Notes: generated from the sequence alone by a model not told the origin. Positions 23,961 through 37,800 are shown, counted from the first letter of the stretch. The stretch is 64,000 nucleotides of DNA from Wurfbainia villosa (GCA_025175895.1 JAKLTH010000287.1:62001-126000), one strand, 5' to 3'. Numbers and translations: made by a program.

Positions 23961-24506
23961 CCAATGTGCCTTGGCAGTGTAGACACTGTTAGCATGACAA
24001 TAGCTGATAGAAGCACTTGAAGACTAGCGTATGGATGAATAAGTCATGGATAACTTGGAGGGATCTGATAGGCGCGAGGCTGACGGAGATGACTAAAAGG
24101 CTTAGGTCTAGGCTAAGGGTGGTCTAGCAAGTATGGGGGCACCATACTTGGGCTAAAACCTCATGTTTGAGGTTGGCAGTCGACTAGCATTATGGCCGGT
24201 TCGACTGCCGCGAGTCGACTAGAGTTCGACTGTCATTTAAGGGTTGAAAAGGCTCGAGGCCGATCGCTTATTGGAGCGATCGATCGCTAGGTGATCGACC
24301 AATCGCCATGGGCGTGATCGATGGTTCGGCCTGAGCAGAATGCTCCGTGCCGATCGCCCGGCCACTACCGGTCTTAATCGACTGATGAGAGTACCGTTGG
24401 AGTTTTTTCAGTATGGATCGAGCCGTTGTCTCACAACAACAGTGTTGGCAGTCGACTGGGGCCTTATGACAGTCGACTGCCAGGCAGAAATCCAGCCCGA
24501 TGCAGG

Positions 24507-24516
24507 TTAAAAAGAG
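24507..24516 (+). promoter_or_regulatory. Candidate TATA box in element C 5' LTR
   Basis: TTAAAAAGAG followed by GAGCTCGAGG. The same word is in the 3' LTR near 29610. Confidence 0.4.
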
Positions 24517-25014
24517 GAGCTCGAGGAGGATTTCGGTATTGGTTCTTTGGGAGCTTTGGTGAAGCGATTTGAAGGCGAATTGCAGGTGCATTTCAGAGTC
24601 CTTCAAGCTCATCCAAGCAACCAATAAGTAAGCGCTCAAAACCCTAGATTGTAAAGTGTTTTTTATATTTTCATTTGTATTTGCTTGTTCTACTTGTATT
24701 ACTGTTGTAATATCTTGTAAGAGGTTTCTCCACCTCCGACGTGTTGTCGAGAAGGAGTTTATTGTTTAGTGGTGTTTGTGGCATCCCTAGAGCTCTTTAG
24801 AGCTCAATCCGTGGAGTATGAACCATTCGGTTCCGAACCACGTTATATCTTGTGTTGTGATTGTGTTTTCTTGTTATTTCTATTTGTTATTACTATTCCG
24901 CTGTGCTAACAAGAGTGTAGACGATCAAACGCGAACAAATTCCATCGAAGCATCGAAAAGCGCTATTCACCCCCCTCTAGCGGTCGCCGGGAGTAAAACC
25001 GCTAGAGGAATAAA

Positions 25015-26682
25015 ATGGAATTCGAAGAAAGACTTGGATGAGACATCAACACACCGCCACCATACGACCAAGAGGATTTTCCGGCATTGAGGGCAAGAAT
25101 AGAGACATTCTTGATGATGGACATAGAAGATTGGTTCATCATCATGGAAAGCTTTGAACCTCCTAAAGATAAGAAGGGAAATGTCTTGAAGTTGAAGAAG
25201 TGGACCCAAGAGCAACGCCTAAAGTTCAAAACCAAAGTCAAGGTAACAAAGCTTTTATAAGATTTGATACCTAATGACATTTTGTACAAGCTAAGGGATT
25301 ACATGAATGCCAAGGAGCTATGGAGCAAGTTGGCAAGACTCCATGAGGAGCCCAAAGGACAAGAGTGCTCATCGGCTCAATCGGAAGAGACCGAGGAAGC
25401 AAGCACATCAACCTCACAAGCAAGTGAGGATTTGGAGGTTGATAGGGAATCAACATCCGGATCGGAGTCGGTAGAGGAGGTGGAATTGGAAGAAGCCTCC
25501 ACCTCTAGGATTGAGGGGGAGGAGAAAATTCCTACACCGGAGCAAGAGCAAGAAGTCGCTTCAACCTCCGGAAGAAGTGAAGAAGCAACTCCGGCTTCCA
25601 CCACGGACCTAGGTAATTCAAACATATGTGTTAATAATAAAATGCATATAATATGTTTTGAGTGTAGGGAGTTTGGACACTATAAGAGCAAGTGCCCAAA
25701 GAAGGTCAAGAAGCCTCTATTGGCACCAAAGGTCAAGGATGTCGGTCCCCCAACAATCAAAAGCAAGGAGCAAGTGATTTGCTTCAAATGCCGACTACTG
25801 GGTCACTACCGGAGTCAATGCCCAAAGGGGGAGAAAAAGCCTAACAAGGGAGCATCACAAGTGGGGGAAGCCTCTAAGGCAAACCCTAAGGTATATCTAA
25901 ACAATGCTCTTTTTTTAAATTATAGGCAAAAGCATGCTAGAAATAATTTTAGCAATCTTGCAATTTATCATAAAGAGCATGCTAAAAATAGGGAATATTG
26001 TTTAGGAGCTAAGAAAGTCAACCTTAGAACTAAGGAGAAATTTGAGACTAATGTTCCTAGAAAAACTCTTCCTAAGGAAAGCATTAGAAAAATAGAAAAT
26101 CATTTAGGCATTAACCCTAAGAAGGGTAGACATATGCCTAGAGGAAATGGTAATGCTCAAAGACCAAATCAAAATTCAAAAATTGGACAATTAGAGTTGA
26201 AAAATCAAGCTTTAAGGTCAAGGCTTGAAAAACTTGAGAGGACCCTTAGGAATATACAAAATCAATTTCAAGGGTCAAGTGATCAAAAAACTAAGTCTAT
26301 GAGTCAAAGTCAAAGACCTAGAAATCAAGAACCATCTAAGGGCAAGCCTAAGCCCAAATAGACTTGCCATAATGTTCCATTCGATTATGAAATACAAACT
26401 AAGTCTAGAAAGGCTAAGGTTACTAGGGAAGTCATCCCTAAGAGTAATCAAGGTATGTGCCTAGTGGCTAGGGTTTCGAAGAAACCTAGGGTGACCACTA
26501 AGAATGTTACAAGGGGAGTCACCCCTAGAGTTAACCTAGGCAAGACCCAAATGACCAAGGTTAAAAAGCCTAAAAGGGTCATTAAGAGGGTATCTAGGGA
26601 GGTTATCCCTAAGGAATACCTAATTAACCCAAAGAGCTCAAATAAGTTTTGAGTTCCTAAGAGCGTGATTGATTCACGCTAG
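25015..26682 (+). pseudogene. Element C gag (single frame, four in-frame stops)
   Basis: A single frame runs from ATG 25015 to the final TAG at 26680-26682, interrupted only by TGA 25039, TAA 25258, TAG 26359 and TGA 26650. No indel is needed. It begins MEFEERLG. It contains PYDQEDFPALRARIETFLMM, the Gag core RDYMNAKELWSKLARLHEE, two zinc knuckles CFECREFGHYKSKC and CFKCRLLGHYRSQC, a basic/coiled-coil region with RSRLEKLERTLRNIQNQF, and ends with VPKSVIDSR. Two stops (the TGA at 25039 and the TGA at 26650, the latter in place of the Trp of WVPK) fit TGG-to-TGA change, the usual result of cytosine methylation decay. The 365-codon open part is 25264-26361. Confidence 0.88.
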
Positions 26683-28473
26683 ATGGATTTAGGTGTGTCA
26701 ACTTTAAATGGATAGGTAGTTAACCTAACCATGGTAAAGATGGAAATTTAGGTCATTTTCAAGGTTATGGTTCCCTTGGGAATATGTTTGATTTTTATAA
26801 TCCTAAAAGATTTTAAGATGTGCCAATATATTTTTGGAATTATGAAAAATCGCACAATTTAAGTTTAGAGGTCTCAGTGTGTCATTTTGGATTTTTGGCA
26901 CACTTGGGGGATTAGTAGCAATATGACAAAATATACTTAATAATAACAAATGACAATTAATATTAAATCTTAGGTATTATTATACCTTATATTTTATTTG
27001 TCATGCTTTGTTTGTCATATAACATGTAATAACATCATATTTACTTTTTAATCATCATATGTCATGATCATGTTTAGGTTATGTTTTTATGTCATGTATG
27101 CTTAGACTCTATCATATGTCATGACATCATGATCATTGGCCATGTTTATTTATGTTATCATTTATGCCATGATCATTCATGCATTTAAGTTAATGAAAAT
27201 TGATTTAAGGACTATGACATGACTTGAAGTCTCATGTATAAGGGAATTAAGTAGGGTTGCCTTAGAAAATGGATGAAACCCTAGATTAGGAGAACAAAAC
27301 TCATATCTCACATCACATTAACTTGTGTGTGTTATACACCCTAGATACATGTGAGATGCTAGGATATGAGTTAAGTTCAAGGTGCATAGTTTTTGCATCT
27401 AGATGAACCAAAACTCATCTTATTTTTAGTTGTGGATCATTGGGAAAACTTATGTTCAAGTCATATACATTAAGCCCAAGGAATATGATCCAATATAGGT
27501 TTTCAAAAATATTTTAAAATCATTTTAGAAAACCTTGGTGAAGTCTATCTTTTGATAGCAATCACCATTGATGAAGTTGATACAAAGTGAGCTAAAACAT
27601 TGAAGTTTTTTTTACTTTTGAATTTTGTGTCAATTTCGATATTTTATGGGTAAAATATTTTTCAAATATTTTTCACCCATTGTATTGTTTATAAGTAATG
27701 TACGTATGAATTTTCACGATTTTTCAAAATACGTAGAATTACTTATGCTTTTTCAAAATTCGATTCTGATAGCTGAAATTCGAAAATTTCAGTTATCAGT
27801 CGATTGCCGCCTGATGGCAGTCGACTGATGGGCACTTCAGTCGACTGATTTCTGATAGAGTCGACTGTCAGGATGATTTCAGGAAAAACAAGGTTGTTTA
27901 GCTCATTTTCAGCTATGGTAAGGTTTCCTAACTACTCCTAACCCTAGGATATGCGTTGGGAAGCATTATAAAGGGTGAAAATCCATTGGATATGGATTAG
28001 GAGAGTTGTTAGGGTGATGTATCAAATTTAAGGTATGGGAAAGTTCAATGTTGAACTTTGAACCTTATTTTTGATGGTTTAGAGTTCCTATTGGCTTTGG
28101 GACTTCCCAAGGACATTGTTGGTGCAATGGTCAAGGGGGAGCAAGCCTTTAGGGGGAGTCATCCATCATGGGATGATGGATGTGTTCTTCCTTATGAGAG
28201 GGAGAGTTAATGGGATTTGAGATACCCAATTTGGAAATTGGGAGAAATTGTAGGATTGTCTCTCTTGAGTGATATGAGACTTATCACTAGGAAGATTGTA
28301 GGCATCCTAGATGTTTTTGGACCAAGGACGAGATTATAAGATCTCATTGGGATATGAGACATTGACCTCCTTGGAGAGAACAAAAAGGAGGAGAAAGTAA
28401 AATTATCAATTTGGGATAATTGGTAAAGGAATTTGAGTTAGGGGCCTAACTCAAGGGTGTTTTTGTCAAACAT
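26683..28473 (+). other. Element C AT-rich post-gag tail
   Basis: Homologous to 6799-8656 of element A. No pol motif. CAGTCGACTG palindromes occur near 27815-27870. Confidence 0.7.
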
Positions 28474-28488
28474 AAAAAAGGGGGAGAT
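28474..28488 (+). other. Element C polypurine tract
   Basis: AAAAAAGGGGGAGAT immediately before the 3' LTR. Confidence 0.85.
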
Positions 28489-30124
28489 TGTTGGTGCAAT
28501 CAGCCCAGGTCACGATTGACCGAACTAGAGTTTGACTTGAGTAAGTGTTTTGATGTTTGACATGGATGTCTGACATGTGTTGGGGAGATTATTGATGCGA
28601 TCGACCTAGGTTAGTATTTGATGTTTGACGATGGTTTGACCATTGTCATAGAAAAAGTCCAAGTCTTGAGTACTTGACATGTAAAGTTCAAGCATGGGTC
28701 TTGGCAATGGAAAGTCCAACATGGGTTGACAAAGGAAAGTCCAAGTCTCGAGTATTTGGCATGAAAAGTTCAAGTGAGACACTTGACATTTGGAAAAGTC
28801 CAAGTGGGACATTTGACATTAGGGAAAGTCTAAGTCTTGTGTACTTGGCATGAAAAGTTCAACATGGGTTGACAAGGGAAAGTCCAAGCTTGGGTCTTGG
28901 CATGGAAAGTCCAACATGGATTGGCAAGGGAAAGTCCAAGCTTGAGTCTTGGCATTTGGAAAGTCCAAGGGGTTTGATATTGGCGGCGTAAAGTCCAAGG
29001 GTGGAGTCTTGGCAGCATAAGTCCAATGGTTGGCGGCGTAAAATCCAAGCAGAGTCTTGGCAGCGTAAGTCCAATATGCTTTGGCAGTGTAGACACCGTT
29101 AGCATGACAATAGCTGATGGAAGCACCTGAAGACTAGCATATGGATGAACAAGTCATTGATGACTTGGAGGGATCCGATAGGCGTGAGGCTGACGAAGGT
29201 GGCTAAAAGGCTTAAGTCTAGGCTAAGAGTGATCTAGCAAGTATGGGGGCACCATACTTGGGTTAAAACCTCATGTTTGAGGTTGGCAGTCGACTAGCAT
29301 TATGGCCGGTTCGACTGCCGCGAGTCGACTAGAGTTCGACTGTCATTTAAGGGTTGAAAAGGCTCGCGATTCTTCGATCACGTCGACCGCCATGGGATGA
29401 GTCGATGATGGTTCGGCCATAGGCGAACGCTCAGAATGGCGCCTGCATTTCGGGCGCGGCTTGACTACCAATGTTGGCAGTCGACTGATGGGAGTACCGT
29501 TGGAGTTTTTCCAGCGTGGATCGAGCCGTTGTCTCACAACAACAGTGTTGGCAGTCGATTGGGACCTTATGGCAGTCGACTGCCAGGCGGAAATCTAGCC
29601 CGATGTAGGTTAAAAAGAGGAGCTCGAGGAGGATTTCAGTATTGGTTCTTCGGGAGCTTTGGTGAGGCGATTTGAAGGCGAATTGCAGGTGCATTTCAGA
29701 ATCCTTCAAGCTCATTCAAGCAACCAACAAGCAAGCGCTCAAAATCATAGATTGTAAAGTGTTCTTTACATTTTCATTTGTATTTACTTGTTCTACTAGT
29801 ATTACTGTTGTAATATCTTGTAAGAGGTTTCTCCGCCTCCGACGTATTGTCGAGAAGGAGTTTATTGTTTAGTGGTGTTTGTGGCATCCCTAGAGCTCTT
29901 TAGAGCTCAATCCGTGGAGTAGAAATCATTCGATTCTGAACCACATTATATCTTGTATTGTGATTGTGTTTTCTTGTTATTTCTATTTGTTATTACTATT
30001 CCGCTGTGCTAACAAGAGTGTAGACGATCAAACGCGAACGAATTCCATCGAAGCATCGAAAAGCGCTATTCACCCCCCCCCCCCCTCCCCCCTCCCCCCT
30101 CTAGCGGTCACCGAATCCTCAACA
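28489..30124 (+). repeat. Element C 3' LTR
   Basis: 1,636 bp, paired with 23318-24990. Near its end the C-run of the other copy is expanded to runs of C broken by single T (30071-30100). It ends CTCAACA before ATACC. Confidence 0.88.
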
Positions 30125-30129
30125 ATACC

Positions 30130-30835
30130 TATAGTTGCGGCGGTGATCCACCAAGACTTATATCTCGGCAGGCTTATATTTCAGCAGACTAATATCTCAG
30201 TAGGCAAGTCTCGGCTAGCATGCCGGTCCTAGTCGTGGCGGTCATTAAAATCAAGTTGTAAAACAAGACATCACATGCTAAGGGCATCATGCGACAAGTA
30301 GACATCTCCCCATGGCTACAGCGGGGGAACACGTTCGCCACATTAATGGAACCCTATCTCCTATCAACCACTTGAGCGGCATTGATTAAGCCTCATGCGC
30401 CTGCCACATTTATTACGGTAATGACCTCTATCATTCCTGAATATGACAGGCCGCTACCTTAAAGAGCCTACGTCTTCCATACCTCTCATACAACTCCATA
30501 GGGATTGACGCTCTTATATAAAGGTAACATGAAGAGATCCCCGGAGGTTCGAACTCTCTACTCCACTCATCTTCTTGCATTCCTCGCACTCCTTTTAGGA
30601 TCCCTGACTTGAGTATCGGAGGAGCATGACCGAGATCCCTCTCGGCGCCCTTAGCGGTGTTTCCTTCTCAGGTTTTCTTCTCTCGCTCATCCGAGATATG
30701 TCAATCGTCCTTGTCCAAGACAAGTTATTGATCCAGCCAAATCAGCGGATCATCCGATTCAGCAAACGCCGAATCATTCTCGTGGTAGGGAAACCCCACA
30801 TCTCAGTGTCCCAGCCGCGACAAAATGTATAGTCC
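30130..30835. mobile_element. Fragment of another LTR-type retroelement
   Basis: The block around 30605-30660 (CTTGAGTATCGGAGGAGCAT, then CCTCTCGGCGCCCTTAGCGG) is the same sequence, in reverse, as that flanking the solo LTR at 59500-59536 and 60883-60900. The region also has ATCTCGGCAGGC-type words (30160-30230) and a TATATAAAGG-like promoter word near 30515. No coding part was found, so it is probably an isolated LTR fragment. Ty3/Gypsy origin is only a guess. Confidence 0.45.
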
Positions 30836-31808
30836 AAAATGTTTAAGCCTAGATGAATTATCTTGTCATCTGAGCATCGCATTCTGAGAGAGTCCAGCAG
30901 CATCTTCGATGTGGCACTATGCTGGGGTTATCACTGTCAGTGAAGATCTGAAACAAGTGGCTAGAAATCACTTACTAACAAAAGACAATGAATCTCTAGA
31001 AGTAAAAGACTAGAGCAGAAAACTAAATGTTAAAAGGGACAAAATGAAAAACAACAACAAAAAAGTCCTGTATGATCCATTTTTCCTTTAAAAAAAAAGG
31101 AGGGATAAAACTTTTGATGCAATCTAATAAGCACAAAAGACATAATGATTGAAAAAAAAAAGAGAGAGTAGAAGATAGTTTTTGGTGTTTGTGCAACCCA
31201 AAGTTCAAAAGTAGTTGCAAGATCTGAAAAAAAAAAACTGGAATTGTTTTAATTAGACTACTTTGAACAAAGACTAAACCACTTTTGGATACTTCAAACC
31301 AGAATCAAGTAGCAGGTCATAGCTGTGTCAAACAACCATGAACCTGGCTGCCACTTTTGGTTGCAACTCACCAATGTATCTATTCTTCCTATAGGATTCT
31401 TGCTTCTTGATACCGCCACTTTGTTCATATTGAGAGATATTAGCAGCAGATTAACTCTAGATCATGGAACTGGAGACTGAGTTTGAAAGGGACCAACCAT
31501 GAAAACACTTCATTCATCCAGAGGCATCAGTCATATCTCACTGAACCATGGGATTTAATAAAGCAGCACGAAGATTATTATTCCATGCAACCCAAAAATG
31601 AAGCTCTTCAGGCTCTTCTTTGAGAGGAACTGAAATATAATTGGTGTGGGCAAACTAAACTTGTCCTCAAAAAGTTTGTTTTTTGTTTACAAGTACAATC
31701 TTCTATATTTCAAGTGGCATCATTCTATACAAATACAGGGAATGCACACACAAAACAGTCTGCAGTTGCTAAGTCTGCGGCAAATTAAAGAAAATACCTA
31801 AATGGCAG
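30836..31808. other. Downstream flank of the phosphatase gene
   Basis: Presumably includes the leftward 3' untranslated region of the phosphatase gene. No other gene is supported. Confidence 0.4.
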
Positions 31809-34800
31809 CTAAAACTCTTCATCATTTGTCATTGATCTTGTAACTGGTATGGACCACCTTCCTAAATGTGCTGTATAATTAATGCATCGAATGATGCCTC
31901 TTCCTGAAGGCCCATCTGGAAAGTCAATAACACTGACACTACCAGCATCAAGATGAAAAGAATCCATCCATTCTGTTGTCAGGTGGAGGCAATGGGCTAT
32001 CAATGCAACATGAAGGGCAGGGTGTCCTACAACCACCAAATTTCTTTCCAAGGATTCAGATTCATCAGACAATTCAAGTAGCAAGGAGTTCCAAGCAGTC
32101 TTTGTCTGCTTCCAGATAGCTGCTAATATCTGGTGATCCAAGCGATCTAACCAACCTGGATGTGTTGCCAAACCACCAGATGAATTCTGGCAACCAGACA
32201 AAATATTGCAAGTCACTTCAGTTGAATAATCAGGTATGCATTATTAGTAATAAATGACTAAGCTCTTACTAATCCTGGAGTTAAAACGTTAGATGGCACT
32301 GACTGTACTTGAAGATAAAGAATGCTTCTGTAGTTAATATCTTTTTTTTTTTTTTTGGTATTTTTTGCTTTATAGAACATTAGGGATGGATTCAACACTT
32401 TAGAAGTTGACCTTCTGTGCTTGCTGCAAGGCAGGTTCAATTTCAAGTTCTAACATTTTCTTCATCTCCACATAGCGAGGCACACAATCAGCACCGAGAC
32501 AATCTGCAGCTTCTTGGACCTGTATTCAATGTCAACCACAAAGAAGGCTATTTAAATTGCCTTAGAATGGGAAGTACAATACATTCTCTGTGATATGTGT
32601 CTCTTCTGAACTTCAAGAACTCACCTCTGATATAGCCGTGGCTGTATCAACTGAGGCAATCCGCGGGCTGAAAATTATGCTACTGATCTTCAAGTCTAGA
32701 AGTAGCTCAGCAGTTTTTTGTGACTACATTGTATTGGTCCAGAGATTATTAAATTTGTTGTTTGATGGATAGGAGTAGTTGCAGGAACAAGATAAACTAC
32801 CTGTATGACTCCAAGCATATTCATGGATTCATATCCCACATTAAGGAAGGCCTGAAAGTTATAATGCACAGATCATTTTCTTTCTTCCAAAATCTGAAGA
32901 TAGAACTCGCAAGAAAAGGTATGACTAAAACATCTGAACACCAGCTTCTAGGAGAGCAAAGACAAGACTGGAAGATACAGGGGAAAAAATAACTATACCG
33001 GCAGTCACTGAAACAGGAAAAGTTCCTGAAATTGAGAAAACAAATAAAGTTGACGGAAATTGAAAAACAATTCTACAAAAGTTTTTTTTTTCTGTTATAT
33101 CTCTCTTAATAATATATATTATAACAATGCTAGCAACAGAAAAAGAAAATTAGCCAGGATATCATTTTCCATATCCCATGATTTATGGAATAAGATGGTC
33201 TCATGATTTATGGAATACAAAATCTCCTAAAAATTGACTTTACGTCAATCATGCTTTCCTGCTATGAGGAAACATAGAATGTGTAAGTTACAAAGTGTGT
33301 AAATCTGCAGATAAATACGGTAATATCATGTACCAACCAATAATTGAATCAAAACATGGATCAGAGCAACACGCCAATACCAGAAGATCAAAATCACGTC
33401 GCCACTCACAGGGAGACGAAGACGAGAGAAAGAAGCTATAAATGGCTTCAAAATATGGAGAAAGGCATATTAAAAGTTGAAAAAAGAATAGGGCAGAGTT
33501 ACTGAGTCAAGCAAAGGAATCGTGTGATCCTTACAGGAATCTAGTAATGTTGATGGAGAAATCATGTAAGGTCTCCGGGGAGATTTTTAGAGGTCACAAG
33601 TCTCGCCAACAATCTAATTTGGCAACCACCACTTTGAAGGGGGCAAAATCGCATGGCCTTAGGGTGGGATATAATTGAAGGAAGTTGCAAGGGATAAGAC
33701 GAGAGCCCATGACATTTTTTAATAGTATTATATTATATGATATGTATTAGTTGTAATGTAATTCATTGATATTATCTACATAATATATAACTAATTAACT
33801 AATATGGTATAATTTTACTAGATTATGTAATTAGTTATAACGACGACGACAACAACCAAGCCTTATCCCACTAGGTGGGGTCAGCTATATGGATCATTCT
33901 ACGCCATTGGGCTCTATCTCCTACTCTATCATCATCTATATTTAAATAAATTTTATCTTATTTTATTATTATTAACCAAGTTTTTTTTTGGTCTTTCTCT
34001 TCCTCGTTTGATGTGTGTATTTATCATCGTTTCACACCGCCTAACTAGAGCATTTATTGGTCGTCTAAGTACATGTTCATACCATCTTAAACGTGTCTAT
34101 CGGAGTTTTCCCTCAGTAGATGCAACTCTGACTTTCTCTCTAATACTCTCATTTCTTATTTTGTCCATCATCGTATATCCACATATCTTCCTTAACATTC
34201 TCATCTCTGTAATTCTCATCTTTTGCTCATGTGCTCCCACTTTGGTCATTAACTTTAACTCCACCCATGATGAGTTAATCCTGTTGTGGCCGGTCCCAAG
34301 TCCGGATAAAGGAGAAGGATTGCATTAGGTTGTTAGCTAACGTTAAACTAAGATAAATATTCAATGAATATAATTAGTTAATTCAATATAATTAATTTAT
34401 TAACTATATGTAACTAATGAAGGAGAGCCTTGATGCAATGATAAAGCTACTGTCTTGTGATATAAAGGTCATGGGTTCAAGTCTTACAAACAGCCTCTTG
34501 CAAAAGCAAAATAAAGTTGTGTACAATAGACGCTTCCGACCTCGCATGGCAGGAGTTTAATGTAACTAATAATTCTGCGTAATTAATCAATATTATATGT
34601 ATAAATGTAACTATATGTAATTAAATTAGATGATTGATTTGATTAGTTAATTGATTCAATCTGTTGGTTAATCCTAATGTTAATGCAAATGGCTATTTAA
34701 TTGGTAAAGGCTTCTGTCCAAAAAAGCTCAAGATTTCAAACCTGGGTATCAACTACTAACAAATGGTTAAAATGGGCGTGAACATCCTTATCAAATTAAG

Positions 34801-37800
34801 AATTTTAAAAACGTATCAAGTAAGCAATTCTTGGTCAAATGTTAAATCGAAGAGAATAATGTACAAGCATAGCATAGATGATTCTTTATGCAGTATCATA
34901 TAGGAATTTTTGAATAAAATGAAACCAGTAAAATTTATCATCTTCTTTATACCTCAGTATTGCTTTGAGTAGTCCCATGAGAGACCAAAATGATCCGCTT
35001 ACTAGTTTTCCTTCCTCCAGAAGTTCCAGAACTCACAGGAAAATTTGGTGTCTGCAATAGCATTCAGTTAATGGCTAACTGCCTTGGTACTATGAACATC
35101 TTTAAAGACCCGCAATTATGCACCTAGTTCGCAAGACAATATCCAATAAATATATAATTGTTATACACTTGAAAAGATAAAGTTTAAAAGTGTCCAAGAT
35201 TCACTGACTAAAAAAAGTGCCCACGATTCTTTAATTAATTGCAATAGAACTTAATGCAGTTCACTGGATATTGATAGTTTGCTAGACAATTGAACTAGAA
35301 GTTAGCAATTATAGGAAAGTAAATCAACAGAAACTAATTACAAAGAAAAGAGGATATCTAGAAATAAACAGCACAGTGAAAAAAGGTGTAACAGAGAGAA
35401 CCATATCCAGCAAGCCAAGTAGCAGTTGGCTGAACAAGATTAAAGTTTCAGACAATTATATTCATTGTTGCATAATGACTTATCTGAGTCCTTGTTGTTT
35501 TTTATACCTGTAATAAGGGTCAACTTTCATATAGCAGTGAAATGATTTAAGATGCACCAACATAAATTTTAGTATCTCACCAGTTGGGTTATCAAATTTA
35601 TCAGTTCCCTTCCTATAAAAACCTCAGTTTTTGAACTGTTGTATTCATTGTTTCATAGCACTTGAACTCTGTGGTGAATTCTACACCTGTAGTCTTGTGG
35701 ACTTTCATGAGTAACTGAGATTAATTGAATTGCACCAGAAACATGATTTAAGCATCAGACAAACCAGGGTTATCTAATTTATAAGTTAGCAAAAAACACT
35801 TACAAAAACAAGCAATCAAACTAAAGTGTGTACTGAGTTGAAACAACATTTACTCAAAAAAGGAAAAAAAAAACAAGGTTTATTATAGAGAAAGAGTGCG
35901 AGTGAGGATCTTTTTTTTCTCTTGCTTTGCATAGACCAATGATATAATCAAATTAGTAGAGGAATCATAAATGAATTAATAAGAAACATTGCATGTCATT
36001 TTTAACCTACTTATTGATACTGCAATTGATCAACAAGAAAGGACTAAGGAAAAGAGAATGACAGAAAATAGCGGTCAAACTCTCTTCATGGTTCAGGACC
36101 GAAGCTAGCCACATTACATGCCAACATAACTCTGAATGAAAATAGTATAATTGCACAATTAAACAATGTGTTAAAGAATGAAATACATTGGTGTTCCATT
36201 TGGAGGTAATAGACAAGAAGAGTGCCCAATTTGCTCAACACTTTCATTAGACCTTCCACCTAATTCCACAAAGTATGTGTATCCTGATAACGTTAAGGAA
36301 GCTATACTCGACAAAACTAAATCACAACATAATAGATGGTGTTAGTAAATTTAGTTAATAGATAAGTATAATCAGAAGCATATACCTGATTCAAACGATT
36401 GATGCATATGTGTGGTGGGCCACCTCTGGGTTTTGGGGTGAAGTCTATTGCACTCACCCCACAGTTGCTCTGTAGAAGATTCCTAAAGTACCTTGTTCCA
36501 AGTCCTGCATCAACAGACAAAACTGTTATAGTTATCTAAACTACAAAAATATTAAGAAAGAAGAGTTTCACATGGACAACAATAACAGAAGCACATCTAC
36601 CAATTGCAGTAGCCACAAGAGCTTGGTTAACTGCATTGTGAGCAACAACAAGTACTGACTTTCCTTCATGGGATAAGATTTTTCTCCAACAGCTTTCTGC
36701 TCGGTCCCACAATTCTCTCACAGGGTAGTGGCCATCAATATTGAAATTTTCTGCATCCTTCTGCCATTGGCGGAATGCATCACCAAATTTCTGTTTACCT
36801 TCATGCTTCAAAAGGCCCTGTAGTGGTCATTGGAAAACAATTAGAATTGCAATTTAAACCTACAACTAAAAAATGGAGAAAAAGGAGAAATTAGAGGTTA
36901 TATGAAAGGGAAGAGAACTGAAAAAGTCTATGACAAACACTTACTTGGAAGGAATAGAGATCAATCTCCCTCAGATCAGGCTCAGAGATTATTTCCTTAT
37001 TTCGAGTACCCCATATAATCTCAGCTGTCCTCCGAGATCTAATCAAGGGACTGGTGCACATAACAGAACCCACATTCCACATTATCAATAAAAGGAAAAG
37101 CTAAATAGATTCACATTTATTTAAAGGCAAGAGAAGTGAGAGTGTGGCAAGTGATTGTGATAACCTCGCTACAAAAAGTACTGACCTAGCTAAAGATAAG
37201 AAAAGAAGGAAAATAAAGAAATGACAAAACTATGTTGAGGATGAAGGATAGCCCAAAACCCACACTACCCTTAATCCGACATCCAGAAGTCCAAAACCCT
37301 CTTTACCTTTATTAGGAACCTTGTTTTGCTTAGCCCTTATGATTTTCAAAGGCATATAATTTTGGCCTTTCTCAAGGGCTTTAATAAATACACATGCGCA
37401 ACATGAAGGTTTGGTCGAGTTCGAGTTTGAGTTCAAGTTCAAGTTCAAGTTGGGCCAAAGTCGAAAGGGGTGCAAGTGCCATACAATATAGCAAGACACG
37501 ATATTGCCTATGTTGTATCTTGTCAGTATGCTAGTAACAGTATTTGAGACCATTTAGAATTCTCTAGAAAGTGTACTTTGATACCTTAAAAATACAATCT
37601 CTTATAAATTAAGGTATAGTGGTTATTTAACCTAATATAATAGAAGGCTTTCATTATGCAAATTGGACCTGCGTATGTTTTTCTTTTAGGAGAAAGTGTA
37701 ATATATGACAATTTTTCAAATGATTTATCGTCTAGAAGCACAATGGAAGGAAATTACTTAGAATGGATTAATGTGTTGAAGTTGAGTAGCCTATAAAATT

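Larger units (their letters stand above)
23318..24990 (+). repeat. Element C 5' LTR (right end truncated)
   Basis: About 1.67 kb, paired with 28489-30124. It contains the minisatellite at about 23495-23960 and CAGTCGACTG palindromes near 24175 and 24450-24480. The last bases expected (CACCGAATCCTCAACA in the other copy) are missing. Confidence 0.85.
23318..30124 (+). mobile_element. LTR element C: gag-only Copia-type retrotransposon, plus strand
   Basis: The 6,807-bp element runs from TGTTGGTGCAATC to CCTCAACA. The target duplication is near-perfect, ATACG (23313-23317) and ATACC (30125-30129). The order is 5' LTR 23318 to about 24990, gag 25015-26682, AT-rich tail of 1.8 kb, polypurine tract 28474-28488, 3' LTR 28489-30124. 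It belongs to the same family as element A in the opposite orientation. No primer-binding site is present: the LTR end is fused almost directly to the sequence before the gag start. No pol. Confidence 0.9.

Noticed and set aside
24818..25090. Independent gene at the LTR-gag junction of element C
   Set aside because: The frame runs out of the LTR into the gag leader out of frame with gag. No features.
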